From Actinomycetales bacterium (GTDB lineage: Bacteria; Actinomycetota; Actinomycetes; Mycobacteriales; Mycobacteriaceae), in NCBI GenBank assembly GCA_012838715.1, contig DUOR01000047.1, forward strand, positions 1 to 13,242: a stretch of DNA of 13,242 bases. Direction: 5' to 3'. Below are positions 12,237-13,242 of this stretch, in pieces (the stretch's first letter is position 1; every line of letters begins with the position of its first letter). Below the pieces are notes generated by a model, which searched no databases, was not told the DNA's origin, and worked only from the letters and a program-made list of their open reading frames with translations. The translations under genes were made by a program, and so were the position numbers.

Positions 12237-12944
12237 TTAGTCCTCGCCGTCGTCCTTCATGAGGATCACGCGCAGGTTCAGCTCGCCTTCCTCCGCGACG
12301 GTCGCCGCCACGAAGTCCGGCGTGCGCACGTTGTAGTCGAGACGGTTAATCACGAGCGTGCCGGACATCAGCACGTGCTCGCCGCTGCGGATGACCTGCA
12401 TCGGAACGACGACGTCGTTCGTGGTGCCCATGATCGTCAGGCGGCCCGGGATGTCGAGCTGCACGGGCGAACCGTCGTCCGGCACCTCGGACAGGTCGGT
12501 GCCGCCGGCGGCCTCGAAGGTCGACTCCGGGTACCGGTTGGTGAAGAAGATGGTGTCGCGCACGTTGATGTCGCGGCGTTCGATGTCGGTGGTCAGCGTG
12601 GTCATGTCGACGACGATCTCACCGGACTGCAGCACGTCGTCCTCCACGAGGAAGCTGCCGCTGACGTTGTGGGTAGAACCCGACGTGGTGCGCTGGCTGC
12701 CCGGCAGCAGCTCGTCGAAGGTGAAACCGACGGAGGTGCTGTTGCCCGAGCCCTGCTGGATGACGTTCCAGGTGCCGTTGCGGTCGGTGGTCGCCGGCTG
12801 GGTGTTGGAGGCGTCGACGCCGCCGGTCTGCACGCCTTCCGAGGTAATCACCCGGTAAATGACGGGACCGACGATGATAATCGCCAACGCCACCACCGCG
12901 ACGGCGACGAGCGTGACAATCGACTTCTTCAAACCCGAGTTCAT
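12237..12944 (-). CDS. Membrane-anchored YceI-family protein
   Basis: This 235-residue protein has an N-terminal anchor (KK followed by SIVTLVAVAVVALAIIIVGPVIY, about 8-31) and an extracytoplasmic YceI domain (about 57-230). The domain shows GTWNVIQQGSGNSTSVGFTFDE, then VDMTTLTTDIERRDINVRDTIFFTNRYPESTFEA, the YceI core in which the ERRD..R..FF..YP pattern is diagnostic, followed by GRLTIMGTTNDVVVPMQV. YceI proteins are lipocalin-like beta barrels that bind polyisoprenoids or amphipathic lipids; the ligand here is not known. The frame is open to 12983, but ATG 12944 is chosen because TACCAT (12957-12952) ends seven bases before it, consistent with a leaderless start; an ATG at 12953 is the alternative. 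The gene sits 63 bases after another minus-strand gene and is followed by the palindrome-bearing spacer. Confidence 0.88.
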   Translation of the reverse strand: MNSGLKKSIVTLVAVAVVALAIIIVGPVIYRVITSEGVQTGGVDASNTQPATTDRNGTWNVIQQGSGNSTSVGFTFDELLPGSQRTTSGSTHNVSGSFLVEDDVLQSGEIVVDMTTLTTDIERRDINVRDTIFFTNRYPESTFEAAGGTDLSEVPDDGSPVQLDIPGRLTIMGTTNDVVVPMQVIRSGEHVLMSGTLVINRLDYNVRTPDFVAATVAEEGELNLRVILMKDDGED

Positions 12945-12957
12945 ACGGGCCATGGTA
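12945..12957 (-). promoter_or_regulatory. Possible leaderless promoter of the YceI-family gene
   Basis: TACCAT (12957-12952, minus) fits TANNNT and ends seven bases before ATG 12944. No ribosome-binding site is seen before any of the three possible ATGs, which favours this reading. The -35 region is not recognisable. Confidence 0.4.
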
Positions 12958-13007
12958 TCCCGTCGCGCAAGTCCAGCCCGCATTGCGCGGTGCAGATCAC
13001 GTTCGAA

Positions 13008-13242
13008 TCACGCCATGTGCTCGATCTCACGCGCCTTCTTCACCAGTTCGGTGCACAGTTCGTGCAGGTCAGCGGCATCCGCGCCTTCATTGACCGCCGT
13101 CTGGATGTCCTCGGCGGCGCAACGCAGTTCGAACAAACCGTCACGGAGCTTGCCGACGTCCCGGGCCACCACGCCAAGCGGCTCCCCGCCCGCCGCTCCG
13201 GTGCCGGTCTCGGCCGTCGCAACGGCAGCGGCCCCGCCCGCC
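13008..13242 (-). CDS. Hypothetical protein, C-terminal part (runs off the window)
   Basis: On the minus strand a frame open from the window edge ends with TGA at 13010-13008. It gives 78 residues: a low-complexity Ala/Gly/Thr segment (GGAAAVATAETGTGAAGG), then a charged, probably helical region EPLGVVARDVGKLRDGLFEL, CAAEDIQTAVNEG, DLHELCTELVKKAREIEHMA. No domain is recognised; the helical heptad-like pattern suggests a coiled coil or helical bundle. The 5' end is missing. Its codon use is GC-ending. A 63-base gap separates it from the YceI gene on the same strand, so the two may form a unit despite the internal promoter. The protein-like composition of this frame, against the arginine-rich alternative frames, is the reason to prefer it. 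Confidence 0.6.
   Translation of the reverse strand, partial: AGGAAAVATAETGTGAAGGEPLGVVARDVGKLRDGLFELRCAAEDIQTAVNEGADAADLHELCTELVKKAREIEHMA

Noticed and set aside
11620..12240. A 206-codon plus-strand open frame opposite the small membrane gene
   Set aside because: Runs antisense through the small membrane gene, the phased repeats and the palindrome, with no protein-like core.

Overview
The window looks like chromosomal DNA of a high-GC actinobacterium, most likely Corynebacterium or a close relative. The reasons are GC-ending codon use, long antisense open frames over real genes, an AzlCD/BrnFE exporter beside an Lrp-type gene, and several start codons with a TANNNT box 6-7 nt upstream (the leaderless layout common in corynebacteria). 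No database search was possible, so all names rest on motifs read in the translations.

Layout. 1-430: 3' end of an FAD-dependent dehydrogenase closed by a strong intrinsic terminator. 496-2348: a lone, visibly less GC-rich gene for a DUF262/HNH (GmrSD-like) protein, the best candidate for a defence function. 2375-3852: a stand-alone Lrp ligand-binding domain gene diverging from an azlC-azlD amino-acid exporter operon. 3853-4022: GC-rich spacer with tandem repeats. 4023-4568: thiol peroxidase tpx with its own terminator. 4569-6338: sodium/glutamate symporter with an operator-like repeat upstream and a terminator shared with the convergent operon. 6377-9024 (minus): two CNNM/CorC-type transporters preceded by an overlapping 46-codon ORF. 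9114-10172 (minus): PhzF-like isomerase/epimerase, divergent from an unrecognised 243-aa gene at 10221-10952 (plus).

10953-11772 is an 820-base stretch without a convincing gene but with several repeat systems: a 44-bp imperfect direct repeat, a 32-bp tandem repeat, a 15-bp duplication and an AT-rich dyad. 11773-12009 (minus) is a small two-helix membrane protein. Its upstream region carries 10-bp phased repeats and a near-perfect 21-bp palindrome. 12237-12944 (minus) is a membrane-anchored YceI-family protein, and 13008-13242 (minus) is the C-terminal part of an unknown protein running off the window.

Most genes are housekeeping transport, redox and envelope functions in one- or two-gene units. 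The items most worth following are the DUF262/HNH gene, the small ORF fused by overlap to the CNNM operon, the DNA-binding-domain-less Lrp gene next to azlCD, and the repeat-rich non-coding block.
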